A DNA stretch of 64,000 nucleotides from Tiliqua scincoides (GCF_035046505.1 NC_089821.1:32784348-32848347), one strand, 5' to 3'. Positions 15,501 to 25,764 are shown, counted from the stretch's first letter. Numbers and translations are program-made. The notes: generated by a model not told the origin, from the letters alone.

Positions 15501-15594
15501 CTATTACAAAACAGGGATTTTGGAACGTGTGGACCGAAGGTTAGTTTACAAGTTTGGAAAGAACGCACACGGATGGCAGGAGAGCAAATTATGA
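398..15594 (+). CDS. ELF5: ELF5, ETS-domain transcription factor (six coding exons)
   Basis: Spliced gene. Coding exons 401-524, 10037-10270, 11159-11221, 13398-13466, 14027-14222 and 15498-15594 join in phase (124+234+63+69+196+97 nt) to 260 codons plus stop; human ELF5 isoforms are about 255 and 265 residues. The product is a nuclear transcription factor that binds GGA-core sites and acts in epithelial (mammary, lung, trophoblast) differentiation in mammals. Residues about 43-119 are the PNT/SAM domain ([19 protein letters not shown]); about 168-252 are the ETS domain with the recognition-helix stretch [19 protein letters not shown]. The N-terminus [13 protein letters not shown] matches human MLDSVTHSTFLPN. 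Two ATGs stand in tandem at 398 and 401; 401 aligns with the human start. The splice acceptor lies directly before them, so the 5' UTR and any longer N-terminal isoform come from an exon left of the window. Identity is recognised from memory of the human protein and is very secure. Confidence 0.97.
585..878. mobile_element. Short hAT-like element with perfect 16-bp terminal inverted repeats
   Basis: Begins cagggtgaccagatgt and ends with its exact reverse complement acatctggtcaccctg. 294 bp, no coding capacity, with an AAT microsatellite inside (about 733-752). No clean 8-bp TSD. In ELF5 intron 2. Its ends match the outer hAT at 25351-26697. Confidence 0.75.
879..2191. other. ELF5 intron 2, no gene seen
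   Basis: A short GAA run lies near 1231-1243, and 1880-2025 holds a degenerate stretch resembling the PIF/Harbinger-like family (ccttgaggagacctccatga). Otherwise apparently unique sequence. Confidence 0.5.
2192..2432. repeat. Foldback (long inverted repeat) element
   Basis: Imperfect inverted repeat of about 240 bp folding around gcaccatttggtgc near 2311. Left arm contains ggcaaaacagtaagtactgc and gccattccaggcagcgacgg; right arm contains their complements gcactacttactattttgcc and ccatcgctgtctggaatggt. Probable MITE; no TSD identified. Confidence 0.65.
2734..3107 (+). mobile_element. Non-autonomous hAT-like family A, copy 1
   Basis: Starts cagtttttcaaactgtgggt and ends catttgagaaccactg (degenerate hAT termini). 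Shares its whole interior with 38669-39018 and, reversed, 42032-42367, including gcatgtgactgcattcgg and gatgtcacttccggtcatga. 374 bp, no ORF. Confidence 0.75.
3466..3931 (+). mobile_element. hAT-like element with near-perfect 8-bp TSD
   Basis: Ends caggggtgcccaaac and ctttggacacccctg are inverted repeats. Flanked by ctatcctg (3458-3465) and ctatactg (3932-3939), 7 of 8 matching. Non-coding, 466 bp. The right third recurs at about 50045-50199. Confidence 0.8.
3940..5797. other. ELF5 intron 2, mostly unique
   Basis: No exon seen. Around 5310-5470 a degenerate minus-strand LINE 3' tail (taccttacaaacc, aaataaattttaaaacag) is possible. 4215-4330 begins acccaatcgtatctagg, weakly like the PIF/Harbinger-like family ends. 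Confidence 0.4.
5798..5962. mobile_element. PIF/Harbinger-like MITE, short form
   Basis: Ends gcccaatcctatccaacctt and gaataggattgggccc are inverted repeats; interior has ccttgagaaggcctccgtga as in the other copies. TSD not preserved. Confidence 0.65.
6190..6572. mobile_element. PIF/Harbinger-like MITE, intermediate form
   Basis: Starts tggcccaattcta after taa (6187-6189) and ends near taggattgggcag; interior has gggaacaaatacttccttac and cccccacaggatacagcaca, shared with other copies. Confidence 0.5.
6612..7309 (+). mobile_element. CR1 LINE, 5'-truncated 3' end
   Basis: Codes in one frame to 7117 for the CR1 ORF2 C-terminus: [60 protein letters not shown]. The 3' UTR runs to the typical end ggactagatgggcctatggc and gttcttatgttcttatg. 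The long open frame suggests a fairly young copy. Same subfamily as 46505-47783. No promoter or 5' part. Confidence 0.92.
7490..7600 (+). mobile_element. Probable L2-like LINE 3' tail
   Basis: gcaaaccaccttaagccttg followed by aaaaggcag resembles the terminal stem of L2-type LINEs (aaccgcctt...aaggcgg). Short and degenerate. Confidence 0.35.
8252..8624 (+). mobile_element. hAT-like element with exact 8-bp TSD
   Basis: Ends cagaggtgctcacac and attgagcacccctg are inverted repeats; flanked on both sides by cattaagg (8244-8251 and 8625-8632). A copy of the palindromic squamate unit (gggagtaagccccattg) sits inside at about 8395-8515. No coding sequence. Confidence 0.88.
8633..10036. other. ELF5 intron 2, no gene seen
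   Basis: Unique-looking AT-rich DNA. A hAT-like start, cagtggttcccaaactgtga, is visible at 9571, but no matching right end was found. Confidence 0.4.
10037..10270 (+). CDS. ELF5: ELF5 exon 3, PNT domain
   Basis: Acceptor attacatag ends at 10036; donor gttagt starts at 10271. 78 codons in phase 1-1. The whole PNT/SAM domain is here, from [10 protein letters not shown] to [12 protein letters not shown], nearly identical to human. Intron 2 before it is 9.5 kb. Confidence 0.97.
10775..10882 (+). repeat. Dispersed palindromic unit (agtaagYccc family)
   Basis: Contains tcagaagtaaaccccacgga and cagtggaacttggtctcaat, flanked by cctatgcatgttg and ataggattgcagcctcagtt. Diverged copy, ELF5 intron 3. 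Confidence 0.55.
11159..11221 (+). CDS. ELF5: ELF5 exon 4, linker
   Basis: Acceptor ccccatag, donor gtaagt. 21 codons, phase 1-1, encoding [21 protein letters not shown]; human has GYSFFNDAEESKATIKDY at this place. Charged, poorly conserved linker between PNT and ETS domains. Confidence 0.9.
11373..11399. repeat. Perfect short hairpin
   Basis: aacgactttct and agaaagtcgtt are perfect 11-bp arms around attct. The phrase ttctagaacga occurs again just after it (about 11404-11414). ELF5 intron 4, about 150 bp after exon 4. Confidence 0.8.
11511..12041. mobile_element. PIF/Harbinger-like element, long form (531 bp)
   Basis: Starts gggcctatccaggattag after taa (11508-11510) and ends gtaggattgggctg before caa. 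Interior gggaacaaatgttccttcac and ctgcagaatgcagcacgtac are shared with the short copies. Size matches the 529-bp copy at 17251-17779. Confidence 0.65.
12042..12300 (-). mobile_element. L2-like LINE 3' end
   Basis: Starts with the (atttt/ttta)n tail at 12046-12063, then cccacctttccatccc, the reverse of an L2-type 3' terminus, followed by diverged 3' UTR-like sequence. Confidence 0.5.
12335..12455. mobile_element. Tigger-like element fragment
   Basis: cattggtatctgtgggggtt and gaaatctgcagatactggat resemble terminal regions of TcMar-Tigger elements also seen at 43396-43849 and 57455-57890. Fragmentary. Confidence 0.4.
13398..13466 (+). CDS. ELF5: ELF5 exon 5, linker
   Basis: Acceptor cttccag, donor gtaagc. 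23 codons, phase 1-1. Encodes [20 protein letters not shown], matching human SNCLKTSGIKSQDCHSHS. Too short for an ordinary ORF search. Confidence 0.93.
13555..13655 (+). repeat. Dispersed palindromic unit
   Basis: Contains caaaagtaagtcctattttg and ccatggggcttactctcagc, then ttaggattgcagcctcagtt. ELF5 intron 5. Confidence 0.6.
13735..13845 (+). mobile_element. L2-like LINE 3' end
   Basis: gtaaaccactttgtgaac, then gaaaagcaatatataaatat, the same terminus as at 27285-27336. Preceded by ccttttgggacaggaaac. Confidence 0.6.
14027..14222 (+). CDS. ELF5: ELF5 exon 6, N-terminal two thirds of ETS domain
   Basis: Acceptor cctgaag ends at 14026 (a second AG follows 8 bases later but would break phase); donor gtaagc starts at 14223. 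Encodes [20 protein letters not shown] through [11 protein letters not shown], phase 1 to 2. Confidence 0.97.
14580..15310. other. Unclassified repeat-like block in ELF5 intron 6
   Basis: GC-richer than its surroundings, with C runs (about 14925-14937) and an aataaa-type signal near 15154. The short phrases tgtcagaac and tgttagaac recur. It looks like inserted DNA, but no terminal repeats with a matching TSD could be shown, so no family is assigned. Confidence 0.3.
15498..15594 (+). CDS. ELF5: ELF5 exon 7, end of ETS domain and stop
   Basis: Acceptor gttgcag ends at 15497. The first base completes the Arg codon, then [14 protein letters not shown] and [17 protein letters not shown], stop tga at 15592-15594. 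Human ends GWQEDKL. Confidence 0.97.
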
Positions 15595-16230
15595 AATACC
15601 CCTTGCTTCAGACTCACTGCCAAATATGCAACACAATGAGGATGAAGTCACAATAACAGGCTTTCTGGATTGTGGGGTGTTAGGCGTTCAATAACATTCA
15701 GAGTTTGACTGGCATCATCACCTGCACAGCACTTAGGAGAATAACACTCCGTAGACCTTTCTCAAGTTTGATTTTATATAAGTAGCATCTCTTTCCATGC
15801 AAGAGAAGAGCAGCAATTTGTCAATGTCAATCAAACTCCGTGACATTTTATCACTGCCATTTGGATTTTGGGGGGATATTGAAAAGCATGTGTTTGAAGG
15901 TGTAAGGACCACACACACCCTACCATTTGGAAATGAATGTATACCACACTGGTATTTTTAGACAGTTTTTTGAAGAGTGTTGTTGGAGCTTGGAAATGTG
16001 GAGATGAACACACCAAGTTGCCTTGTCTGCACAGTTTCTAGCAGTGCAGATGGGGACAGGTCTGGGCAACTTGTTTTTTGTTTTTTTTTCCCTCCTAGCT
16101 CTGAAATTATAATGCTTCGTTTAAAGATCTAGCTCGTTTCATGCCATCCACATAGAGTGTGTTGCAATAGTTCAAAACAAATGCATACAAATTGAAAAGT
16201 GGAATTAAAAAATATCCCGGATGAATATAA
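15595..16230 (+). other. ELF5: ELF5 3' UTR (end uncertain)
   Basis: Non-repetitive AT-rich sequence follows the stop. The first plausible poly(A) signal is attaaa at 16204-16209; a dispersed repeat begins near 16255, so the UTR probably ends before it. Weaker alternatives lie near 17030. Transcript evidence is lacking. Confidence 0.4.
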
Positions 16231-16249
16231 AAGGTACATTAGAGGGCTA

Positions 16250-16335
16250 GCCTCTGCATGTTTACTCAGGAGTAAGTCTTACTGTATTCAGTAGAGCATA
16301 TTCCCAGGTAAATTTGTACAGGATTGTACCTTTTA
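16250..16335 (+). repeat. Dispersed palindromic unit
   Basis: Contains tactcaggagtaagtcttac and cattcagtagagcatattcc, then acaggattgtacc. Lies just after the presumed ELF5 3' UTR. Confidence 0.5.
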
Positions 16336-17250
16336 TTTAACATGACCTATATGTTGTTTCTCAGGTAGCCCTTGGGGAAAAATGATGGCCTAGATATTAA
16401 CATATGCCCCTAGGCACATTTTTCAGTTTGTCTCCTGCTGAGCATGATGTTTCTTATTGACTAAGGACATTTGAAAAAAAAAAGTCATCGTCAGCATCTG
16501 AGTGCTCCATTGCTGCTGCTGCTGCTTTATGAAAAGGCCTAGATCTTCATTCCCCCGTGACAGCAACCCAACAGACTTAAGTCCTGGTAAACACAATAGA
16601 CACGGTGAAGCAGGGCTCCCTACTGCAGTTCCCAGCCTCTTAAGGATTCACAACTGCCCTTCACACTTTACATTTTAATACAGAGGAAAATGAAGTTGCA
16701 AGGAAATAGCTGCAAACACAATTGCTTCAAAAAGTGTGAAACATTTCATTTTATCAAGGAATGCCATCCTCTTTTCAACTTATCTCACCAAAAAGAACAT
16801 GGGATGAGCAAATCTATGAGCAAGTCCCCTAATGCAAGTATACACACCAGGAAGTTGAAATTGTGAATTCATTTGGCTTCCTTCACTTTTTGCACTTTAG
16901 TGCAAGTCTTTGTTGCTTGTTTGTACTTATGTTGGTTGGCTATAGAAAGTCGAGTGCTAGCTTACATTCAGTTGGTAGTGAAGTACATAATATATCCCCT
17001 TGAAAAAGGGAAAGGGAATATATAAATATTTTAAATAAATTAAATAAAAGACAAAGTAAGAGGTCTCTTTTACACACATACACACACGTACGTATGCAGG
17101 CAGGGGTGGTGTCAGCAGTCAGTCTGATTGGGCCTGCACAAAGGGCCCATGTGGCCTGGCTGCCTCTAAGTTCCAAGTACCAGTGACAAAAATAAATAGC
17201 ATCCAATGTGCTGTCAGAGGGTGGGCAGACGCTACCAAGGTTTTGCCTCA

Positions 17251-17779
17251 CAGCCCAATCCTGAGCTGCCTGGCACGTGAGGCTGCCACAGCGCCAAAAT
17301 GGCTACCATGACAACCAGTACATGGGCAGCCCATGGCAGCTCCTTGGGCAAAGGGGACATTTTACCCCTTCTCCCGGGTAAGAGAAGTAGCCCCACATTG
17401 CAGCTACTCAATTCTCTGGCAGCTCTTGAGTAAGCGCAGAATCAAGGAGTCCTGTGTCAGGTTGCGCAGCCCGACACAGGCTCAGGATCTGGTGGAGCTG
17501 AGCTCGCCAGTCCTGCCCCGCTTCCTCACCCACCATGCCTCCTCCCTGCCCTCCCTCACCTCCCCATGCCCTGAAACACCTCCCCCACTTTCCCCCACAC
17601 TCCCACTCACCTCAATCATTCACTCACTTACCTCAAAAAACAATCCAGGTGAGCACTGGGCAGCAGAATGTGCTAGCTCCAGTGCTTAGCCTGCGGTGAG
17701 ACTCACAAACAGGCCTTATGGTACATTTGCAACAGTGCATGCTGGCAGTACGCCATGCACCAGACTCTGGATCAGGCCC
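17251..17779. mobile_element. PIF/Harbinger-like element, long form (529 bp)
   Basis: Begins cagcccaatcctgagc and ends tctggatcaggccc, with tca on both sides (17248-17250, 17780-17782). Its right part (cttatggtacatttgcaaca, gtgcatgctggcagtacg) matches 58790-58850. The open frame inside (17333-17689) is low-complexity and not a gene. Confidence 0.65.
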
Positions 17780-18519
17780 TCAGAGGATCCAGCAATCTGA
17801 TGCCATCACTGTAGATGGGTTAGAATGGTTTCAAATATGCTCTTTCAAATTCATTTGTGAAATCAAAATGCTGTGTTTTGTTTGGGGCAGGGGGGAACCG
17901 GTGAAGAATTATGGTTTGTGGAAAAACCTGTGTGATAATTGTGTGGAGTATTTAGCCACCCCTCTGCCATTACAAGTCTTCTCTAACTCCAAAAGTTGTC
18001 ATTTTTTTCACCCCTGACTTCAGTGAAGCTCCCAATCTAAAGGCACTTCTGCACCAAACATTTAACACTGTCAAGTCTTTCAAACTGGTTTTAAACTGTC
18101 AAGTCTCTTCCCACCCTCACAATCAAGGAACTACAGCATGCATAGAATTGTGCTGTTAAATTTGTCTGAACATCTATAAAAAAGTTGCATGTCTGTGAAC
18201 AGTAGAAAGATTATTTTTTAAAGCAGTGGGTGTATTTGTACTGTGCCTAAAGAGCAATTTTCCTTTTTGGATGAAGCAGCCATTACTTCTACCCCAGAAG
18301 GTGCCTGGCATGTTTACCTTCAGAGCAGCAGTGCTTCCGCAGACTTTGTAAGCCTCATCTGCCTTGTCCAGTTTTAGAGCAGTACAATACTTTGACCCCT
18401 TAATGACTGCTGCATCTGAAGCACATTACAGAGAAGTTCGGGTGCTCATGTCCATTTCTTAGCCTTTAAAAAAAACTGTATTTTTGAATAATCTAACATC
18501 CCTTTACAGGATGCTAGAT

Positions 18520-19255
18520 TACAAGTGTGTCACTTAACAACGGGATCTGTTCTCCTATTCCTGTTATGTGATTAGGTTGTTAAGCAAACACTCAGCCCAA
18601 TCTAGTGCCTGACATTAGTTGGCTATACAGGCTACTGGAAATAGATTGCCTCTTCTCTGCATTATGAGTCTCTTTGTTGTGTAAACAGACACTCTGCTGC
18701 AGCCTATGGGAGATCTGATTGCCTCAGAAGCTGGTTTGCTGTAGTTTGACCACCATCGTATATGCAGTCCATCATTAAGCAGATGGTTGTTAAGCGATAC
18801 ACGCTTATATTCATATGTTGCTGGCAAAGCACGACTCTCTCTTGGGCAAACTTGTCAGCTCTCAAACCCACTGCCAGACTGGAACCTGGGATGATGTCAC
18901 TCTGCAAGCCACCAGCCTGCTCTGGCCAAAGGAGGGAACTGTAAAGCTATTAACAAGACAAACTAGAAAAGCCCTCACCCACAGTTTACGACAGTGGGTC
19001 AAATGGCACTCCCTGAATTTTAAAGCTTCCATGTCAAGCTTCCTCAGTCACACTGAACAGGTTGTGGATGCTACTCCATTTGCTGACAAAAAAATTGGCT
19101 AGTGCCTTTTTGGTCTTCCCTGAGTCACTTCGACTAAGCTGCCATCCCCTGAGACTGCCCTGGAGTCCCAAGGAATCAGCATCAAATGCAGCACAGATGA
19201 TTATGGAAAGCAAGGCTGGAGATTTTAACAGGACCTCCTTGACTTAATGATGCTA
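18520..19255. mobile_element. Possible DNA transposon remnant
   Basis: Starts near gtcacttaacaacggg and contains ggttgttaagcgatac; ends near ccttgacttaatgatgctac, weakly complementary to the start. Phrases of this kind occur in vertebrate mariner/Tigger relics. Boundaries and class uncertain. Confidence 0.3.
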
Positions 19256-19566
19256 CATTATGTTGGGGGGAAAAATACCCAGGAACAGCTTCAGTCAGAG
19301 TTGACAATTATCACTTCAGCCCGGTGTCACTGCTTGACTACTGCTAGGCCTGACATACTTCTGATGCTCCATTTCATTTGGTAAATTCCATGCCACTTTT
19401 CCCAACACAAGTTATTCAAGTGTATGGACAAGAAGTACAGTATGCCTCATTTATATCTCAACTTTGGCTCAGTACCATGTATCCAACCTTCCATTCCATC
19501 ACCCTTTTAGGTGCCCAGAGTCCTCAGTGGGCAAGCTTGTAGTGCAGTCCAGTGGTATTCATCTAA

Positions 19567-19746
19567 GGGCGTGATCCTAACCAACTCTCCAGCACTGATC
19601 TAGCTGCATTACAGACCCAAAGTAAGGTGTCAGACATGCCCTGACCTTGAGGAGGCCTCCTTGACTGTCTCCCCACTGCAGGACGGGAGTGAATGCCCCA
19701 CTGGCACAGCTATGTCAGTGCTGGAAAATTGGTTAGGATTGTGCCC
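19567..19746. mobile_element. PIF/Harbinger-like MITE, short form, TAA target duplication
   Basis: Starts gggcgtgatcctaaccaact, ends attggttaggattgtgccc; taa at 19564-19566 and 19747-19749. Interior ccttgaggaggcctccttga shared with the family. Confidence 0.75.
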
Positions 19747-19749
19747 TAA

Positions 19750-22700
19750 GTGTATTCCGTGAATTTTTTTTTCCAAAGCTTATTAATCACCATGGTCAAG
19801 CTACAAAAGTATGATAGGCTTCTGTTTCTGGCCATGTTTGTATTTATCTCTGGAATTCTTGCTTTGGGAAATTTGGAAGGAGATTCAGATTTTTATTTCA
19901 AGGGTGTGAAATTCTGTATTGTTGGGTAAGATGATACAGAAGCCATGCCGTAGCTTTGATATATTTTTTTTTAATATCAACGGCTCGGGAAGCATATCTA
20001 GAAAAAAAAACCTATTATGCCTGAAACCTGTAAGGTGCCAGTTCACAAAACGTGTACAGCTTTTGCATGGTTATATGCTTCCTATTCACTGCCAAAGTTT
20101 AGGTGATCTCTTTGTTTTAGGAGTTGGCCTTTGCCAGAAAGACTGTAAACAGGCTTAGACCTTGTGGATTTTTCCCACACCCTGTTGGCAGGTGTTTGTG
20201 GCTTTGTCACATATACTGTCATTTTATTTATTTATTTATTTAACTCAGAAACAGAGCACAAAGCCAGCCAATTGTGTGCATGTATTGCCATGTGCAGGAT
20301 CCAACTGTTGGCACTCTAGTGCAAAAGTTTGAAAAGCAGCATTGTTGCTGAGACTGGCATACAGTATGTGGTGATGCCTGCACAAAATAGGCCTGGAGCT
20401 GAAAACGCAGGATTTTCAAGTATCCTTTTTCCACGGTTACTTGCTGGTCATGTAAATGGACTTAATGTTACTAATCTAGTAGGTCTTCTAACTTAAAAGA
20501 AAAAATTAAAAACAAACAAGCAGAAGTGCCCATATACCCACCACACATGGCAAGCAGGAACTTTCACAAGCAGAAGAGAATGGATGTTAAAGAATTACAT
20601 GTATTTTTTTTTATCATGTGGGCAGTACTGATGCATTGTGTTCACATCCACTGGTTAGTACTTTAATAAAAATACCTTCCACTCAGAACCGACAGGAACT
20701 CTGCTATTATTTTCCATAACTGGTCCAATTAACATCATCCTTTCCTTCACACTACGCAACAGTCATTCCTCTCAAAATAGCCATGAAAGAAAAATCACCC
20801 ATTCATTAGGATTAAGTACGGGTATGAAGTTTTATTGTGTGTCTGTGTGTGTTTTAACAATATGAATTCCTGTGAAATATTCTTGGATTTGTGCATTTTT
20901 CAACTCACCTGTAGTTTGTAAAGAATATGCATAAAATATTTAATGTGTAAAATGTGTGGTTTACTTTTATTTTTATGATTCATGTCATCTGCTATAGCTA
21001 GAGGCTAATTTTACTCTTTTATTGCCCAATTTTACCATTGGCAACCCCAAGAACAGTAGAGCCTCGGGAGCTGCTGTTGTGCATACTGCACCTCTGCCCA
21101 TTTGTGCCAGTGGCCTGGAAGCTCATGATGGCGACCTGGCTTTCACACCATCTTGAGCCCCTAGGCAGGCCATGAAATCACTTCACCCACTTGCTGTTGG
21201 GGAGCTAGTCTCTCCCGACAGATCAACCCTCCTAACTGGCACTAAAGTCAAAGGTTAGCCCACCTCAGGCCTTCCAGTAATTTGAATAGCTGGCATGGTG
21301 GTTGAAGGCATTTATCTGGAAAGAGGACCTGAGGCTGATCTCTGGCCTCCACTAAAGCAGTTTAAAATAGGGGCACATACACAGCGCTCACAGAAAGAAG
21401 GAAAGATACATAACATTAGTTGGGTCATCATTTTGACTAAAAGCAAGACAATGACGGATAGAGAGGAGTTTGTGGGTCAATGGTGAGGCTACACAAGGAC
21501 CCAGATTATCAGTCCACTTCTGCTGGATAGGGCATGATGTGTGGCAGGAGCTGTGGGGTGAAAATGCCAGACCAGCTGAGTCTCTTGATTTAAAGTGAGG
21601 CTAAGAAGGTCGAAAGAGGGCTCTGAAGTGAGCCAAGGAGCTAGGCAGTAGCCTTAGTTTGTGCAAGAGACAGAAGCAGGGCAAGACAGCTGGAGCGCTT
21701 TTCCCAGGGACAAGGGGCACATTGCAAGGTGGCCCACAACCAGTGCTAGCACATGTGGCTTTGGTTGTACTTGGGGAGATTGTCCAATCTGTGTTAGCAT
21801 AGTGGCTAGCTTGACCCATGGTTATTGCCAGCAAGCTGCAACACAAGTCTAACTCTCCCTTGAGTGTAAGGAACTATTGGCATAGTACTTTGTCTCAACA
21901 ATGTTTCAGATAATAGCTTCATCATGTCAGACATTTAGCAGTATCTTAGGACAAAAAAATGATTAGTTGATCTAAGCTATTTTGCCTACGTGGCGATTGC
22001 ATGAATCTAGAGTGGTTCCAGTTCTTGAACAACCACATCACAAGGTATAGTGTAAACAAAGCTTTCTCTGACTGCGAGAAGCGGGCAAAACACCCAATGA
22101 ATTGGTTTATTATACATCAGCAAAGAGTCACCTGGTGGTGCCCCTTTAGACATGCATTCCTTTTGCACAGTCAATTTATTCACTGAGAGCGGATTGTCAA
22201 AAACTTGGAAAAAAGATGTGACTGTTCTCACACAGTGTGTCAACATCTTGCGAAATATATGAAAAAGTTATTGAATCTGGCAAATTCTTTTTGATATTTA
22301 GCATTGTTTCAAAGACCTGGGACTTTAACGTAGGAGTTCAAATGGCTGGCAAGGACCCCAAAAAGCTACTTTAGACATACCCACAAGTTTGCCTGTGCCC
22401 AATAGGACCTTTTACCTGGTGATCCTTTGTGTCTGAACCGTATCCTCCTCCCTTTTGCCATTTAGCAAACCCCTTTTAAAACTCTTCACAGTTTCTATGA
22501 AACTGGATGAAACAAGGGGCTGCAAAGCCAAACATCTCTTCCTTGAGGAAGTGCTGACATGGTTCTTTCAGCCAAGTATGTTTTGTTGCAATTCATACAC
22601 TGTTCCTGATAACTGTCTTTTCAGCTTACACAAATAAAGTCATGTCTTAGGACAAAATTGATCAAGTTCATTGGAACTATTTTAGAGCAAAACGGATGAT

Positions 22701-23628
22701 TTAAATACCAGCAAGACTCAATTAGGTGGAGCAAACAGAGTTGCATTGTACCAGTTCTGCCCACCAGATTTGGGGATACTGCAATAACAATGCCTATAGC
22801 GTGGGTAGCCAGAGTCACAATAGTCTATTGTGAGTTCATTCCTGTGTCCAGCTGTCTAGTTCCACAGTCATCTGGGACGGAGTGCCTGCTTTTGAAACTG
22901 TGAATTCAAGACAGGAGTGGGATTGTGTTGGTATACCACCCACCCTACTGCCCAAATATCTCCTTACCTGCTGTGGTGGTCTCAGGCACACTGTTAGAAT
23001 CCACAAGGCCTTTGGTACTCAGTGATTTTTACATTCTTGCCAAAGCCCATACCCATGATGTGGGTAAGGGTATGCCCATGGGCCTAACTCAATATCAATT
23101 CTCACACATAGCACAAGATTAAGATCACTTGTCTGTTATGGGAAAATCACTATCTGGCCTGATGTAGGCCTTTCTGGACTCTCATCTCGGCAAGGGTCAG
23201 GGACCTATTTTGATGTTCTACACCCAAGGGTTGATGGAACAAAATGGATTCGTGAGGAACCTAGGGGATTCCTGATGGCCCTTTTGATACCTTGACTGAC
23301 ATCTGGAATAGAGAAACGGTCTTGGTGCTTGACACAATTGCTCCCAAGCATCCTCTTCCTAACTGCAGAACCAAGTTAAGTCCTTGATTTTCTGAGGAGT
23401 TGTTAGCAATGAAGCGATTGGGAAGACAACTTGTAAAATTGCGCTGAAAACCTCACATCAAATGTGTCTGCACACTGGCTAGTTTTGTGACTATTCTGTG
23501 GCAATCGTGGCAGCAAAAAATATATATATTTCTCTGCTACCATCACATCTGCAAAGAGCTGGTCATCTGATTTGCAAGGCATTTTGCAGATAAAATTGCT
23601 CATACTTAGTCATACAAAATTGCATGAC
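19750..23628. other. Intergenic, no gene recognised
   Basis: Only a ttta microsatellite (20222-20242) stands out. Short open frames here (for example 21295-21486 and 21601-21846) show no family resemblance and no splice context. Confidence 0.5.
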
Positions 23629-23631
23629 TTA

Positions 23632-23783
23632 GGGCCCAATCCTATCCAACTTTCCTGCACCGGTGCAATCGCAGTGCAGCCCCATGGTAAGGGAACAAAT
23701 GTTCCCATACCTTGAGGAGGCCTCCAATACTGTCCCCCCACCACAGGATGCAGTGCAATGGAAAATTGGATAGAACTGGGCCC
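23632..23783. mobile_element. PIF/Harbinger-like MITE, short form, TTA target duplication
   Basis: Starts gggcccaatcctatccaact, ends ttggatagaactgggccc; tta at 23629-23631 and 23784-23786. 152 bp. Interior ccttgaggaggcctccaata. The clearest copy for the TWA target rule. Confidence 0.82.
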
Positions 23784-23888
23784 TTAGTTTCCATTTGGGC
23801 AGTTCCAGTTGAGTTGCCTTCAGTATCTATTTATTTTATGAGTATGCATATCACAGCTCCCCCCCCCAGCACATTAGGGCACAAGCAC

Positions 23889-24043
23889 AGTCCAATCCTA
23901 AGCAACTTTCCATGCTGACACAGCCACAGCACAACAAATGTTCCCTTACATTAAGGAGGCATCTGTGCCTGCCCAGAATGCAGTGCACTCCCCGTTGGCA
24001 CAGCTGTATCAGCACAGGCAAGTTGGTTAGGACTGGGCTATTA
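23889..24043. mobile_element. PIF/Harbinger-like MITE, short form
   Basis: Starts cagtccaatcctaagcaact, ends gttggttaggactgggct. Same interior (aaatgttcccttacattaag). Only 105 bp from the previous copy, same orientation. Confidence 0.65.
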
Positions 24044-24309
24044 ATCACGGTCATCAATTGTCCAAACCATGACTGCACAGCTAGTTAAATAGCAGATTAA
24101 ACTGGGTTTTAAATTGCACAGGATGGAGGGGCAGTTTGGACAATCTGCGCGCACACAGTATTAACAATGGTGTCCAGAATGCTACGTATGGAACAGGACA
24201 TGTGCATGCCACAACATTATCATGCCACGAGAGAGCCAGTTCTACAAGTATCATCTAAACTGGTCTGAAGTGTGGCTGATCCTTTTGTTACACAAGAATT
24301 GGTTTTAGT

Positions 24310-24583
24310 CAGGGCAGCCTTAGGAGACGTGGGACCCAAATAGAAATATTTTTAGTAGGGCCCCAGGTTCACAGCCAAGGTCTGTAGAATAAATAAAATT
24401 TATTATAGACTTTATATCTCTATGGTAGAATGGAAAGCAAACAAAACGTACTCTTTAAAAGTGCATGTGAGTTAATGGATCAAATGGAGCACATTTTAAT
24501 ATAACATTTCATACAAGGCAAGAGTAGATTGGCGTGGGGCCCAGTTGGGAATAACTGGTTCAGTTGGCTTAAAGTCAGCTCTG
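24310..24583. mobile_element. hAT-like element with exact 8-bp TSD
   Basis: Ends cagggcagccttagg and ttaaagtcagctctg; flanked on both sides by gttttagt (24302-24309, 24584-24591). 274 bp, non-coding. Confidence 0.85.
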
Positions 24584-25261
24584 GTTTTAGTCATTCATTA
24601 ACCCATATCTTAAATAGCTACATCAAAACTCTTAACTGAATGAGTATCCATTCTTATTTGGACTGCAGTCCACAAAAGCCTCTACTTGCTAATCTTTAAG
24701 GTCCAACCAGACTCTGCTGATTGAATGTATGTCCATCCATTTCTGCCCTGACCTCTTATCCTTGAACTGTTTGCAGACAACTTCAGACCTGCAGTGCTCA
24801 AAACAGCCAGCAGAGGTTGCTCCTCAGCAACTCCTGCCACTCACCACTCTTTCTAGAAAGGTGAGCACCTTTAGAATGGCAATTTTCTCACATAAAATCC
24901 ATTTCATATGGGTTGTTTCATCAGGTTTCTTTCATGGAAAAGAAGGACTCCCTGCTCCACAGGAAGGCCCTCTGCCCTGGCTTGAGGTCTGTTGTTTTGG
25001 AAGCATTTTTAATTCTTTATATAGCACATTTGGGTGATGCCTTCAGAAAAAGATCTAGTCAGCCAGAAGAAGGCATAAGAAACTAACTGGGTATGCAAGT
25101 AATCAAATAATGCAGGCATCTATTACTAATTCACAGGAAAATGTTTTCTTTCCATTCCAAAACTCACATTTTGAAGTTCATGTCCCACATCTGTAATAAT
25201 ATTTATTTTTTTTTACTATTGTACAGCAGAAGTTCTGCGGTCACCAAAAAAGGACACTGGG

Positions 25262-25350
25262 GGGAAGGGCTGTAGTTCAGTGGCAGAGCACAGACCAGGC
25301 ATGCAGGCAGTCCCAATCCCAGCAGTTTCTAACACTGGCATCTCCAAGAA
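25262..25350 (+). mobile_element. tRNA-derived SINE, left part (split by hAT)
   Basis: tRNA-like head: box A region tgtagttcagtggcagagca, box B region cagtcccaatccc, then ggcatctcc. Continues at 26698 after the insertion. Confidence 0.75.
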
Positions 25351-25561
25351 CAGGGTGACCAGACCAGATACAATGGCGGTCAGAGTGCCTATACCAGTGA
25401 TAGCTAACCTTTTAGAGACCGAGTACCCAAACTGCAACCCAAAACCCACTTATTTATCACAAAGTGCCAACACAGCAATTTAACCTGAATATTGAGGTTT
25501 TAGTTTAGAAAAAACAACTCATACATTAACATCTTTTACCTACTATTACTTGTAACCCTTA

Positions 25562-25682
25562 ATGAACTTTTCCTCTAGAAATTTGTCCAATCCCTTCTTA
25601 AAGGCATCTAGGCAAGTTGTCATCACTGCTTCCTGTGGCAAAGAGTTCCACAGACTAATTACATCCTGGGTAAAGAACTATT
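25562..25682 (-). mobile_element. CR1 LINE fragment inside the inner hAT
   Basis: Minus-strand remnant of the CR1 C-terminus: on the plus strand ggcaaagagttccacagact and gggtaaagaacta, the reverse of the LWNSLP and FFTQ coding part seen in the other CR1 copies. Confidence 0.75.
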
Positions 25683-25764
25683 GTCAGGGAGGGGATGGCT
25701 GCAAGACCTTTCCACTGCTCATTTTCTCAAACAAGAAAATATACTTTTTTTAAAAAGCCCCACC

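Noticed and set aside
17333-17689. 118-residue open frame rich in Ser, Pro and Leu
   Set aside because: Interior of a long PIF/Harbinger-like element, low complexity, no splice or promoter context.
25262-25320. Possible tRNA gene
   Set aside because: The box A and box B-like sequences belong to a tRNA-derived SINE; no complete cloverleaf or terminator follows.
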